DNA of 8,338 nucleotides, from assembly GCA_902773165.1 (NCBI GenBank), contig CACYDO010000035.1, positions 1 to 8,338 of the forward strand. Direction: 5' to 3'. The first letter of the stretch is position 1. Every line of letters starts with the position of its first letter. The notes under the pieces are model-generated. The model was not told the origin of the DNA, searched no databases, and saw only the letters and a program-made list of their open reading frames with translations. Made by a program: the position numbers and the translations under genes. Below are positions 1 through 5,725 of the stretch, piece after piece. Origin of the DNA: an uncultured Ruminococcus sp. (GTDB lineage: Bacteria; Bacillota; Clostridia; Oscillospirales; Acutalibacteraceae).

Positions 1-40
1 ATGCGCACGGGCAAATGCTCCGGTGGTTTTCCGGAAGAAA

Positions 41-47
41 GAGGAGG
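41..47 (+). promoter_or_regulatory. Ribosome binding site choosing the GTG start of the pilin gene
   Basis: GAGGAGG lies 8 nt before a GTG at 56-58 and 14 nt before the in-frame ATG at 62-64, so the GTG is favoured. The reading frame stays open to the left edge of the window, but a start further upstream would give an unusually long prepilin leader. A small hairpin (TCCGG 19-23 with CCGGA 31-35) lies just upstream. It is probably incidental. Confidence 0.7.
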
Positions 48-55
48 CGTTCATT

Positions 56-508
56 GTGACAATGATACAAAAAATTCACTCGAAGAAAACAAAAAAAGGC
101 TTTACGCTCGTGGAATTAGTTATCGTTATCGCAATACTCGCGATTCTGGCAGCTATAGCGATACCGGTAATTACAACAACTATGAATTCTGCAAAGCTGT
201 CCCGAATGGAGTCAGAATGCTCAACTGTAAACATGCTTCTGAAGGAGGCTGTAAATTGCTCCAAGGTGTTTTTAAAATCTACAAAATGGAACGGCAAGAG
301 CTATTTTCAGGCAACAGTTAGAGATGTTCTGGAGCAGGCTAATATTGACTGTTCCGAGGATTTCTTCGTAAGAACGATAGGCGGAAAGCAGTACAGTATG
401 GTTTGGACGGATAATTATAATCTTGCAATGTCCGGAGGAGATTTGCCTGCTGTAAACGGTTACGTTCTTACAGGCGACGAAGATGTTTCTTCACTTGATC
501 CAACGTAA
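56..508 (+). CDS. Type IV prepilin-like protein (pseudopilin/pilin)
   Basis: This gene encodes a 150-residue protein with a class III (prepilin) signal. A basic leader (KIHSKKTKKG) is followed by the cleavage motif GFTLVE, with Gly15/Phe16 at the junction and Glu20 at mature position +5. A hydrophobic helix then runs over about residues 18-40 and ends in AIPV. By family knowledge, a prepilin peptidase would cut after Gly15 and methylate Phe16, and the helix would pack into a pilus or pseudopilus core. The C-terminal part (about 45-150) is small, with three cysteines (55, 68, 99), and is not recognisable as a specific pilin class. The GTG start at 56 is chosen from the GAGGAGG site. No pilus assembly ATPase, inner-membrane platform protein or peptidase is in view, so the machine that uses it is unknown. 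It could be a cell-surface pilin of the kind reported for cellulose-adhering ruminococci, or a ComGC/PulG-like pseudopilin. Prepilin identity is secure but the role is not. Confidence 0.88.
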   Translation: MTMIQKIHSKKTKKGFTLVELVIVIAILAILAAIAIPVITTTMNSAKLSRMESECSTVNMLLKEAVNCSKVFLKSTKWNGKSYFQATVRDVLEQANIDCSEDFFVRTIGGKQYSMVWTDNYNLAMSGGDLPAVNGYVLTGDEDVSSLDPT

Positions 509-531
509 AAAATATTATATTCGAAAATCCT

Positions 532-559
532 ATCCCCGAGCTGTTGCCCGGGGATTTTT
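532..559 (+). terminator. Rho-independent terminator of the pilin gene
   Basis: ATCCCCG (532-538) pairs with CGGGGAT (549-555) around a 10-nt loop, and T-rich sequence follows directly (555-559). It lies 24 nt after the pilin stop codon. Confidence 0.85.
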
Positions 560-660
560 ATTGTTCCTCTTGTCTTGTATCTAACCGTGACGATATAAAT
601 AAGAGAGTGACATTATATTTGAGCAAAGCTTTAAATAGCTTTTAAATTTCAAAATATAAC
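560..660. other. Intergenic AT-rich segment before the 59-bp repeats
   Basis: No gene is visible. Weak plus-strand promoter candidates are TTGTCT-N18-TATAAA (570-599) and GTGACA-N17-TTTAAA (607-635). Either would transcribe the downstream repeats. A near-duplicate pair AGCTTTAAAT (627-636) and AGCTTTTAAAT (637-647) is also present. None of this is strong. Confidence 0.3.
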
Positions 661-804
661 CATATATAGGGAGCTTATTGCCTTAGTGTTCTTTACAAAA
701 GACAGACCAAAGCAAAACACATATATAGTGAGCTTATTGCCTTAGTGTTCTTTACAAAAGACCAATCAAAGCAAAACACATATATAGTGAGCCTATTGCC
801 TTAG
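661..804. repeat. 59-bp tandem direct repeat, about 2.4 copies
   Basis: Copy 1 spans 661-719, copy 2 spans 720-778, and a partial third copy starts at 779 and loses similarity after about 804. Copies 1 and 2 differ at 4 of 59 positions by eye. Each starts CATATATAG, contains GCTTATTGCCTTAGTGTT, then TCTTT-ACA-AAAGA (a 5-bp hairpin), and ends CAAAGCAAAACA. There are no unique spacers, so this is not a CRISPR array. All frames are broken by stops, so it is non-coding. It sits between the pilin terminator and the convergent terminator at 851-885. Function is unknown. Confidence 0.9.
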
Positions 805-850
805 ACTCTCAAAGAGAAGCTTTCTATGTCGTCCACCATAAAACTACAGC

Positions 851-885
851 AACACCCCCGACATATTACTAAAGTCGGGGGTGTT
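851..885 (-). terminator. Strong hairpin terminator of the acidic Big_2 gene, possibly bidirectional
   Basis: AACACCCCCGAC (851-862) pairs perfectly over 12 bp with GTCGGGGGTGTT (874-885) around an 11-nt loop. C850 and G886 can extend the stem. It lies 31 nt after the stop codon of the minus-strand gene at 916-3858, so it most likely ends that transcript. Neither side has an unbroken T-run. The plus-strand side reads GTTATTGTTTATT, so the hairpin could also stop plus-strand transcription coming through the repeats. Confidence 0.8.
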
Positions 886-915
886 GTTATTGTTTATTCA
901 ATTGTGTCTTTGCGA

Positions 916-3858
916 TTAGCCGTTAACAGCTTCCCACGAATTCCATACGCTGTACGTTGCTGAGTATCTCGTAAGAGTTTCCTCATATACGCTCTGATCT
1001 ACAGGAGTACCGTTTACAAAGTACTTCGTGTTCTCCTCTGTTACCTCATGCGTTACTGTTGACGTTGTATCCTCGTCATCATTTTCGCTGTCGGAATCAT
1101 TCTCGGAGTCTGCGTCGTTGTCGGAATCCCTATCATAGTCATCGTTGCTGTAATCGTCGTACTCGTTGTCGTCGTAATCGTAGTCGTAGTCGTAATCCTC
1201 ATCGTCGCCGGGTGCACCTGCTGCCTGAGGAAGGATCTTAACAGGAGTCTTCTTGCTCATGTCGATACCGTTAGCTGCGATCTCGTCAAAGGTAAATGCT
1301 GCGTAAGAACCGAAGTATTCGCCTGTAATATCGTCGTAGCCGTCCTCGTCTTCGTCAATGTACGATGATGTACCCTCTTCATCGGAGTCACTGCTGCTCT
1401 CCTCTGTGTCGGTATCGTCATAGTAGGTCGGCTCGTCGCTGTCGTCATCGCCTCGGCTGCTTGTTGTGCCTTCGGAATCGGAGTCTTTATCGCTGTCTCT
1501 GTCACTGTCTGCCGATATCTCGGAAGCAACTGTCTTCGTCGAGATGTCTGTAGTTGTTCTGAAATTAACAAGCTCGCTGAGCGTACCGCCATTTTCAAGC
1601 GTAAGGATCTTCTCCTCGCTCGTCTTTGAAGTTGAGCCGCTCTTTGCAACAACAGCCTTGTACTCCAGGCAAACTCTTCCGGTTGTATAGTGAACCAGAA
1701 TAGCATTGCTGTAAGAGCCGTTGCCATCGTTGTACTCATAGAGATCGGAAATATTATTATAGGTCTTGTAAACAACGCACTTCTCGTTTTCAACCTTGAC
1801 AATGTGAATAGCTTCTACATTGCTGCTGTAACGGAATCTGAGGAGAAGCTCGCTCATTCCATCGTTGTCGATATCAACAATAGCCTTGCCGGTGAGCGTT
1901 TCTGTCGGGAATACGCTGTCGTTAGTATTGTTAACTACCGGGATATCTGCAAGATAATCATCAAGAAGATCTGTGTCGTCCTTAACTCTTACCTTGATCT
2001 TAGCAATTGCGTCTGAGTTGAGCGGAGAGCTTACAGTAACGAAGATAATACCGGGCTTGAGACCCTTGATATTGCCCTGTGCGTCAACTGTTGCGATCTC
2101 TTCGTTTTCTGTTTCATACGTATATGTCGGATTAGCGTAGCCGGAGGAAAGAATATTAACTCTTATAGCTGCCTGCTCGCCTTCCTTGACCTGAACGTAG
2201 CTTGTGTTCCAGGGGTTAGAAGCGGAATCTGCTTCAATTGCGGAATAGCACTTGTTGTAAAGCTCGGAATCCTTTGCGATCTCTGCAAGAACGAGCTTGG
2301 AGGCGTCGGTCTCACTGTCGGAGGACTCTGCGGGAGCTTCGCTGTCGGTGCTTTCGCTGTCGGTTTCTTCCGGCTCGATAACGTTGCCGAACTCATCGTA
2401 CTGAACTTCCTCGGAATCAGTCTCAGCTTCTGCCGCAGCCTTAGCTTCGTCTGCGCTTACCAGATGGAAGATCCTTACAAGCGGCTCTGCGCTGTCTGTG
2501 CTGGGCTCATAGTAAAGAGCAAGCTCAGGCGAACCGTCGGAGTCGAAGTCGGAGATCTTATTGCCTGTAAATACATGCGTCGGCATGCTCGGGTGCTTTG
2601 TATCGTCGGTATCTTTATCGGAATCGCTGTTTTCCTCTGTACCGTCTGTCAAAGCAGCCTCATCGGTTTCTGTATCGGAATCCTTATCCACACCGGAATC
2701 AATATCCGTTGTGCCTTCAAGGATCGCATTTACAAATTTGTTGTATGTGTTGAGAGCGCTCTGCTCGTCGTCGATAACGTTTACAACGAGAGAAGCAGTC
2801 ATCGTCGGGTTGCTCTTCAATGTTGCAGTTACCGTTGTGCTGCCCGAGGATACGCCCACGATCTGACCCTGATCTGTAACCTTTGCGATAGTATCATCGT
2901 TAGACTTCAGCTTGAAGGTCTTATCGGTTGCATTCTCAGGCTCTACAATGATCTTGAGTGCGGCTGTTTCGCCGACCTTAACGCTGATCGAAGGCTCTGC
3001 AAACTTAACGCTTGTTACCTCTCCGTCAACGACAGAAGCAACAGAAGAAGTATCGTCCTTATCTCCGCCGCTGCTCTTTACAAAGAAAGCGATAGCTGCG
3101 ATGATAGCGATAACAAGTATCGTGATAACAATACCGATAATGACCTTTGTTTTTGTTGAGAACGCGCTGTCGTCGTCTTCGTCATCATCGTCCTCGTCGT
3201 CATCATCTTCTTCGTCATCGTCATCTTCTTCGTCATCTACATTAACGACTGTATTGTACTCGCCGTTTTCATCGTCAGTCTCGAAAATGCCGTCGTAATC
3301 TTCATCCTCGGCGTCATCTTCTTCGTCTTCTTCGTCGTCCTCGTCCTCATCGTCTTCTTCGTATTCGTACTCGTCGTCTTTGTCTTCGTCGTCCTCGTAC
3401 TCATACTCGTCTTCTTCGGAATCGGTTTCGAACTCAACGTCTTCATCGTCTTCATCAGCGGAAACTACCGCTGCAAGAGCTTCTTTTTTCTCTGTTTCGT
3501 CCTCTTCCTCTTCCTCGTCGTCCTCTTCGTCTTCTTCAGGCTCGACCTTTCTTTCCTCTCTCTTTTTGAGCAGATCCTGCTCACGCTTTTTCTTTGCCGC
3601 AGCAAAAGCGTTTGAGAACGACTTCGCGCTTCTTACAGCCGGAGATTCGTCCTCTTCCTCTTCAAGCTGAGCGGCGGAGCTGCTTGCGCTCATAAGATCA
3701 TCTGAAGATTCATCATCGATATTCTTCGCAGCGTCAAACTTCTTTTTGTCTTTGCCGCGCGAATATTTAGATCTCTGCGACTTCTTTGCCTTAGCTTCGG
3801 CGATAGCCGCCGCAACCTCATCGTCGGTCAAAGGAGTCTCATCAATATAGTCGCTCAT
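916..3858 (-). CDS. Large acidic membrane-anchored protein with two Big_2-like domains and DxDxDG loops
   Basis: The product has 980 residues, no cleavable signal peptide, and one transmembrane helix (about 239-260). Residues 1-236 are probably cytoplasmic. They hold an Ala/Lys-rich basic helix (about 76-104) and then a very acidic stretch (about 107-230) with 23 consecutive Asp/Glu at 208-230. Outside, a bacterial Ig-like (Big_2) domain spans about 280-363. It is followed by a short helical linker and a TGxxIxDxDxDGxxEL segment (431-446; Asp437, Asp439, Asp441). A second Big_2-like domain (about 553-627) is followed by the same segment (656-671; Asp662, Asp664, Asp666). Asp/Ser/Glu-rich linkers surround these modules, including a Tyr/Asp repeat (about 885-910). 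A further DEDEDG loop lies at 835-840, and a non-acidic C-terminal end at about 931-980. Known Big_2 proteins are cell-surface adhesion or structural modules, and the DxDxDG loops resemble Ca2+-binding EF-hand/FG-GAP loops. Surface location and Ca2+ binding are inferences. The ATG at 3858 has an AGAGGA site (3865-3870) 6 nt upstream. Monocistronic by its own promoter and terminator. No specific function is recognised. Confidence 0.93.
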   Translation of the reverse strand: MSDYIDETPLTDDEVAAAIAEAKAKKSQRSKYSRGKDKKKFDAAKNIDDESSDDLMSASSSAAQLEEEEDESPAVRSAKSFSNAFAAAKKKREQDLLKKREERKVEPEEDEEDDEEEEEDETEKKEALAAVVSADEDDEDVEFETDSEEDEYEYEDDEDKDDEYEYEEDDEDEDDEEDEEDDAEDEDYDGIFETDDENGEYNTVVNVDDEEDDDDEEDDDDEDDDDEDDDSAFSTKTKVIIGIVITILVIAIIAAIAFFVKSSGGDKDDTSSVASVVDGEVTSVKFAEPSISVKVGETAALKIIVEPENATDKTFKLKSNDDTIAKVTDQGQIVGVSSGSTTVTATLKSNPTMTASLVVNVIDDEQSALNTYNKFVNAILEGTTDIDSGVDKDSDTETDEAALTDGTEENSDSDKDTDDTKHPSMPTHVFTGNKISDFDSDGSPELALYYEPSTDSAEPLVRIFHLVSADEAKAAAEAETDSEEVQYDEFGNVIEPEETDSESTDSEAPAESSDSETDASKLVLAEIAKDSELYNKCYSAIEADSASNPWNTSYVQVKEGEQAAIRVNILSSGYANPTYTYETENEEIATVDAQGNIKGLKPGIIFVTVSSPLNSDAIAKIKVRVKDDTDLLDDYLADIPVVNNTNDSVFPTETLTGKAIVDIDNDGMSELLLRFRYSSNVEAIHIVKVENEKCVVYKTYNNISDLYEYNDGNGSYSNAILVHYTTGRVCLEYKAVVAKSGSTSKTSEEKILTLENGGTLSELVNFRTTTDISTKTVASEISADSDRDSDKDSDSEGTTSSRGDDDSDEPTYYDDTDTEESSSDSDEEGTSSYIDEDEDGYDDITGEYFGSYAAFTFDEIAANGIDMSKKTPVKILPQAAGAPGDDEDYDYDYDYDDNEYDDYSNDDYDRDSDNDADSENDSDSENDDEDTTSTVTHEVTEENTKYFVNGTPVDQSVYEETLTRYSATYSVWNSWEAVNG

Positions 3859-3922
3859 TTACATTCCTCTTTTCTCTAACTTTAATTTTTCAATTCTTTC
3901 CCACAATAATATCTCTCATATT

Positions 3923-3951
3923 ATTATACGAAATTAAAGCAAGCAGGTCAA
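3923..3951 (-). promoter_or_regulatory. Sigma-A type promoter of the acidic Big_2 gene
   Basis: On the minus strand TTGACC (complement of 3946-3951) is followed by a 17-nt spacer and a perfect TATAAT (complement of 3923-3928). The predicted start is near 3916, which gives a leader of about 58 nt before the ATG at 3858. Confidence 0.8.
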
Positions 3952-4046
3952 TAGGACATTAGCAGAATTTTATTTAAAATGTTGCTGTTGTTTTATGAAT
4001 TACTGCAAAAACGACAACACACCCCACAAAATGATAAAATTACCCC

Positions 4047-4095
4047 AAAAACCGGAAAAGAGCGCCATTTTTGACCGCAGAAGGCGCTATTCCGG
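4047..4095 (-). terminator. Second minus-strand terminator-like hairpin in the intergenic region
   Basis: CCGGAA (4052-4057) pairs with TTCCGG (4090-4095), and AGCGCC (4061-4066) pairs with GGCGCT (4083-4088), with a small asymmetric internal loop (AAG/A) between them and a 16-nt apical loop. Read on the minus strand, the hairpin is followed directly by five T (complement of 4047-4051). The plus-strand side has no T-run. No protein gene lies upstream of it on the minus strand, so it would act as a backup stop for the small transcript predicted from 4195 or shield the promoter at 3923-3951. Confidence 0.65.
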
Positions 4096-4108
4096 GCGCA
4101 ATGCAGAG

Positions 4109-4146
4109 AAAAAAATTCGAGAACAATTACCGAAAAACTGTTCCCG
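4109..4146 (-). terminator. Rho-independent terminator with U7 tract on the minus strand
   Basis: On the minus strand CGGGAACAGTT (complement of 4136-4146) pairs with AATTGTTCTCG (complement of 4118-4128) over 11 positions including two G-U pairs, with a 7-nt loop. AA and then seven T follow (complement of 4109-4115). This is a convincing intrinsic terminator with no protein gene upstream of it on that strand. Confidence 0.75.
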
Positions 4147-4195
4147 ATATGATCCTTAGCACATATGCTCGCTAAAATCCCACCTTTTTCTTACA
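4109..4195 (-). ncRNA. Candidate small RNA gene on the minus strand
   Basis: This is inferred from a promoter and a terminator with nothing coding between them. The promoter at 4202-4230 predicts a start near 4195. A hairpin (4118-4146) plus a U7 tract (complement of 4109-4115) predicts a 3' end about 87 nt later, or about 149 nt if transcription reaches the hairpin at 4052-4095. Between the start and the terminator the RNA contains GGTGGGATTTTAGCG and a small stem (TTAGC/GCTAA, or alternatively AGCA-TATG-TGCT). No open frame follows the SD-like AAAGGTGG: the first ATG gives only ATG-TGC-TAA. No known RNA family is recognised. Alternatives are an unused promoter-terminator pair or a decayed gene. 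Confidence 0.45.
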
Positions 4196-4201
4196 ATAGA
4201 C

Positions 4202-4230
4202 ATTATACAACATCACGAAAAGTAATTCAA
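4202..4230 (-). promoter_or_regulatory. Minus-strand sigma-A type promoter for the candidate small RNA
   Basis: On the minus strand TTGAAT (complement of 4225-4230) is followed by a 17-nt spacer and a perfect TATAAT (complement of 4202-4207). It points away from the deacetylase gene toward the terminators at 4109-4146 and 4047-4095. Confidence 0.6.
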
Positions 4231-4241
4231 GTTTTATCCTC

Positions 4242-4263
4242 AAATTTACAACAAATTTACAAC
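4242..4263. repeat. Perfect 11-bp tandem repeat AAATTTACAAC x2
   Basis: AAATTTACAAC occurs at 4242-4252 and again at 4253-4263, between the minus-strand promoter (4202-4230) and the deacetylase gene. The spacing of about one helical turn would suit a dimeric regulator, but no factor is recognised. Confidence 0.6.
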
Positions 4264-4296
4264 TAAAAATTTGTCGCAATTTTTGTTTATTTTTCT

Positions 4297-4305
4297 TGTT
4301 AAAAT
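4297..4305 (+). promoter_or_regulatory. Possible extended -10 promoter of the deacetylase gene
   Basis: TGTTAAAAT fits an extended -10 (TGn plus TAAAAT), but no good -35 lies 16-18 nt upstream. An alternative is a CATATATATT box at 4351-4360, resembling mother-cell sporulation sigma -10 elements. Neither is well supported, and the true promoter of this gene is undecided. Confidence 0.2.
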
Positions 4306-4373
4306 ACGTGAATATTTTCGTCATGCTGTCATAAAATCAGCTGTCATCTGCATATATATTGGCAAACTGACCA

Positions 4374-4380
4374 ACGGAGG
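4374..4380 (+). promoter_or_regulatory. Ribosome binding site fixing the deacetylase start
   Basis: ACGGAGG sits 7 nt before the ATG at 4388. This rules out the longer in-frame version that begins at a TTG at 4271 and would place 39 unlikely residues ahead of the signal anchor. Confidence 0.85.
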
Positions 4381-4387
4381 CTTTATC

Positions 4388-5449
4388 ATGAGAGTATTTA
4401 TACTTACACGCAAACGAATAGCCGTGCTTTGCGCAGCGCTTGTTGCGATTGCAGGCATAGGCGCGATAGGAGCAAAAAGAAACGACCTTGCCGTTGCCGC
4501 AAACTCGGGCGGAAGAAACATTCCGATCTACTATGTGAAAACAGAAGAAAAGAAGGTATCTCTGAGCTTCGACGCCGCATGGGGCAACGAGCAAACGCAG
4601 CAGCTGCTGGATATTCTCGAAAAATACAAGGTCAAGACTACATTCTTTCTTGTAGGTGAATGGGTCAGAAACTTCCCCGACGACGTCAAGAAAATCTCCG
4701 ATTCGGGTCACGACATCGGAAATCACTCAAACACTCACCCCTACATGACGAAGCTTGGCGGCGACGAAATGAAAAGCGAGATCGAGCTTTGCAACAATGA
4801 AGTAAAGGCGATAACGGGAAAAAGCCCCACACTTTTCCGTCCTCCTTACGGAGATTATAACAACAGCGTCGTCGATACGGTCAATGGACTCGGAATGTAC
4901 TGCATTCAGTGGAGCATAGATTCTCTTGACTGGCAAGACCCATCTCCTGCGGAAATAACCGAGAAGATAAAGAATAATCTTGCCCCCGGCTCGATTATCC
5001 TCATGCATAACGGTGCAAAAAATACGCCCGAAGCGCTGCCGCAGGTAATAGAGTACATTCAATCTCAGGGCTATGAGATCGTGCCTATCTCACAGCTTCT
5101 TCCTCCGGGAAAATATACGACCGACAACAACGGCATGATGATACCCCAGACCGACAATGCCGTAAAGACCGCCGCCGCAATTACAAGCAGCTCCGAGATG
5201 ATGTCGTCTGCCCCTGTTTCATCTTATACAGTTTCTTCCGATACGTCAACGGCATCTTCTGCGGCTTCTTCCATGACATCGTCAATGACATCCTCCATGT
5301 CGTCTTCAATGCCCTCTGTTTCATCTGAATTAAATACCTCGTCAGCAATGACGTCTTCTAAAAAGGAAACGCATAACAACACATCATCATATTCAGGTCT
5401 TGCCGGAGAGCTGTATAATAAAACAAATAATAATAAGAAGAAGAAGTGA
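4388..5449 (+). CDS. Membrane-anchored polysaccharide deacetylase (NodB domain, PdaB-like) with Ser/Met-rich tail
   Basis: The product has 353 residues. A basic N-terminus and hydrophobic stretch (about 10-29) form a signal anchor or signal peptide, so the enzyme acts outside the membrane. The NodB homology domain covers about 55-238. Its motif 1 is SFDAAW (60-65, Asp62), motif 2 is HSNTH (113-117, with zinc-type His113 and His117), motif 3 is RPPYG (151-155), motif 4 is DSLDW (178-182), and motif 5 is ILMHNG (204-209, His207). Family members remove acetyl groups from N-acetylated sugars in peptidoglycan or other glycans. Motif 1 lacks the second Asp of the classical TFDDG, which is normally a metal ligand (Ala63 here). 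I recall FDAAW as usual in clostridial PdaB-like proteins, so activity is likely but unproven. Residues about 265-325 are a low-complexity Ser/Thr/Met tail with SSM repeats, and the protein ends in KTNNNKKKK. That adds roughly 90 residues beyond a plain PdaB-type enzyme. Substrate and any sporulation role are unknown. Confidence 0.92.
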   Translation: MRVFILTRKRIAVLCAALVAIAGIGAIGAKRNDLAVAANSGGRNIPIYYVKTEEKKVSLSFDAAWGNEQTQQLLDILEKYKVKTTFFLVGEWVRNFPDDVKKISDSGHDIGNHSNTHPYMTKLGGDEMKSEIELCNNEVKAITGKSPTLFRPPYGDYNNSVVDTVNGLGMYCIQWSIDSLDWQDPSPAEITEKIKNNLAPGSIILMHNGAKNTPEALPQVIEYIQSQGYEIVPISQLLPPGKYTTDNNGMMIPQTDNAVKTAAAITSSSEMMSSAPVSSYTVSSDTSTASSAASSMTSSMTSSMSSSMPSVSSELNTSSAMTSSKKETHNNTSSYSGLAGELYNKTNNNKKKK

Positions 5450-5542
5450 GTGGTGCGTAAATTTTACTTTTCAATTTCCAAGTTCAATAAAATCTAGTGA
5501 AGATTTTAGCCAATTGTCAAATTAATTTTAGTTAAAATAGCC
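5450..5542. other. AT-rich intergenic segment with short hairpins
   Basis: No gene is seen. TAAAATCT (5488-5495) pairs with AGATTTTA (5501-5508) over 8 bp. ATTTTA-GT-TAAAAT (5525-5538) is a second palindrome. TAGCCAAT occurs twice (5507-5514, 5538-5545). No hairpin here has the T-run of a normal terminator for the deacetylase gene. On the minus strand TTGACA (complement of 5515-5520), an 18-nt spacer and TAGATT (complement of 5491-5496) form a weak promoter candidate pointing antisense into the deacetylase 3' end. Confidence 0.4.
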
Positions 5543-5650
5543 AATAAGCCCCACTGATTTTAGTGCAATGAGTTAAATTTATAAAAATGTCTAAATAACC
5601 GTTGCATTTTTGTGCAATCGTGATATAATTAATAATCAGTGGGGTTTATT
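5543..5650. repeat. 17-bp inverted repeat bracketing the EF-G-like gene promoter
   Basis: AATAAGCCCCACTGATT (5543-5559) matches the reverse complement of AATCAGTGGGGTTTATT (5634-5650) at 16 of 17 positions, and the odd position is a G-U pair in RNA. The arms are 74 nt apart. Transcription through from the deacetylase gene would give a 17-bp stem followed by the U-rich TTTATTATTTG, which could serve as a long-loop terminator. The EF-G-like promoter lies in the loop. A MITE-like origin is possible, but no target-site duplication is evident. Confidence 0.7.
5602..5629 (+). promoter_or_regulatory. Promoter of the EF-G-like gene with an overlapping palindrome
   Basis: TTGCAT (5602-5607), a 16-nt spacer and TATAAT (5624-5629) form the promoter, and TG at 5621-5622 gives an extended -10. 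The predicted start is near 5636, at the right arm of the inverted repeat, leaving a leader of about 90 nt. TTGCA (5602-5606) and TGCAA (5613-5617) form an inverted repeat with a 6-nt centre over the -35 and spacer, a plausible operator. Confidence 0.7.
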
Positions 5651-5709
5651 ATTTGTGGTGTTTGCAAAGTTCACTAAAACCCGTGTTTTAAGCATAAATT
5701 ACAGAAACG

Positions 5710-5716
5710 AAAGGAG
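5710..5716 (+). promoter_or_regulatory. Ribosome binding site deciding a TTG start
   Basis: AAAGGAG lies 9 nt before the TTG at 5726-5728. The next in-frame ATG is codon 29, inside the GTPase domain after the P-loop, so TTG must be the start. Confidence 0.85.
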
Positions 5717-5725
5717 TATTCCCGA

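Noticed and set aside
1..321. Open frame starting at ATG 1 overlapping the pilin gene
   Set aside because: Different frame from the clear prepilin. The translation is basic and featureless.
661..804. CRISPR array
   Set aside because: The repeats are directly abutting with no unique spacers, and no cas gene is present.
1257..1802. 181-residue minus-strand frame inside the acidic gene
   Set aside because: It is a shifted-frame reading of the same strand with Arg/Thr-rich translation and no RBS or domain.
2464..3159. 231-residue plus-strand open frame opposite the acidic protein gene
   Set aside because: It lies wholly antisense to a much longer gene with a promoter, RBS, domains and terminator. 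Its translation shows no domain and the frame is open only because of codon bias.
2912..3670. Two plus-strand frames encoding long poly-Ser tracts (2912-3298 and 3380-3670)
   Set aside because: Poly-Ser is the complement-strand reading of GAC/GAT/GAA/GAG repeats coding for the acidic tract. No independent evidence supports them.
3986..4019. AT-rich inverted repeat TGTTGTTTT / AAAACGACAACA
   Set aside because: The stem needs a 2-nt bulge, is AT-rich and lacks a T-run. It is probably chance.
4165..4190. T-box-like element on the minus strand (AAGGTGGGA resembles AGGGTGGNA)
   Set aside because: The CCGCG part of the T-box motif is missing, the predicted start leaves no room for a specifier stem, and no amino-acid gene follows.
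4271..4387. Upstream TTG start for the deacetylase
   Set aside because: It adds 39 residues before the signal anchor without an RBS, whereas ACGGAGG sits 7 nt before ATG 4388.
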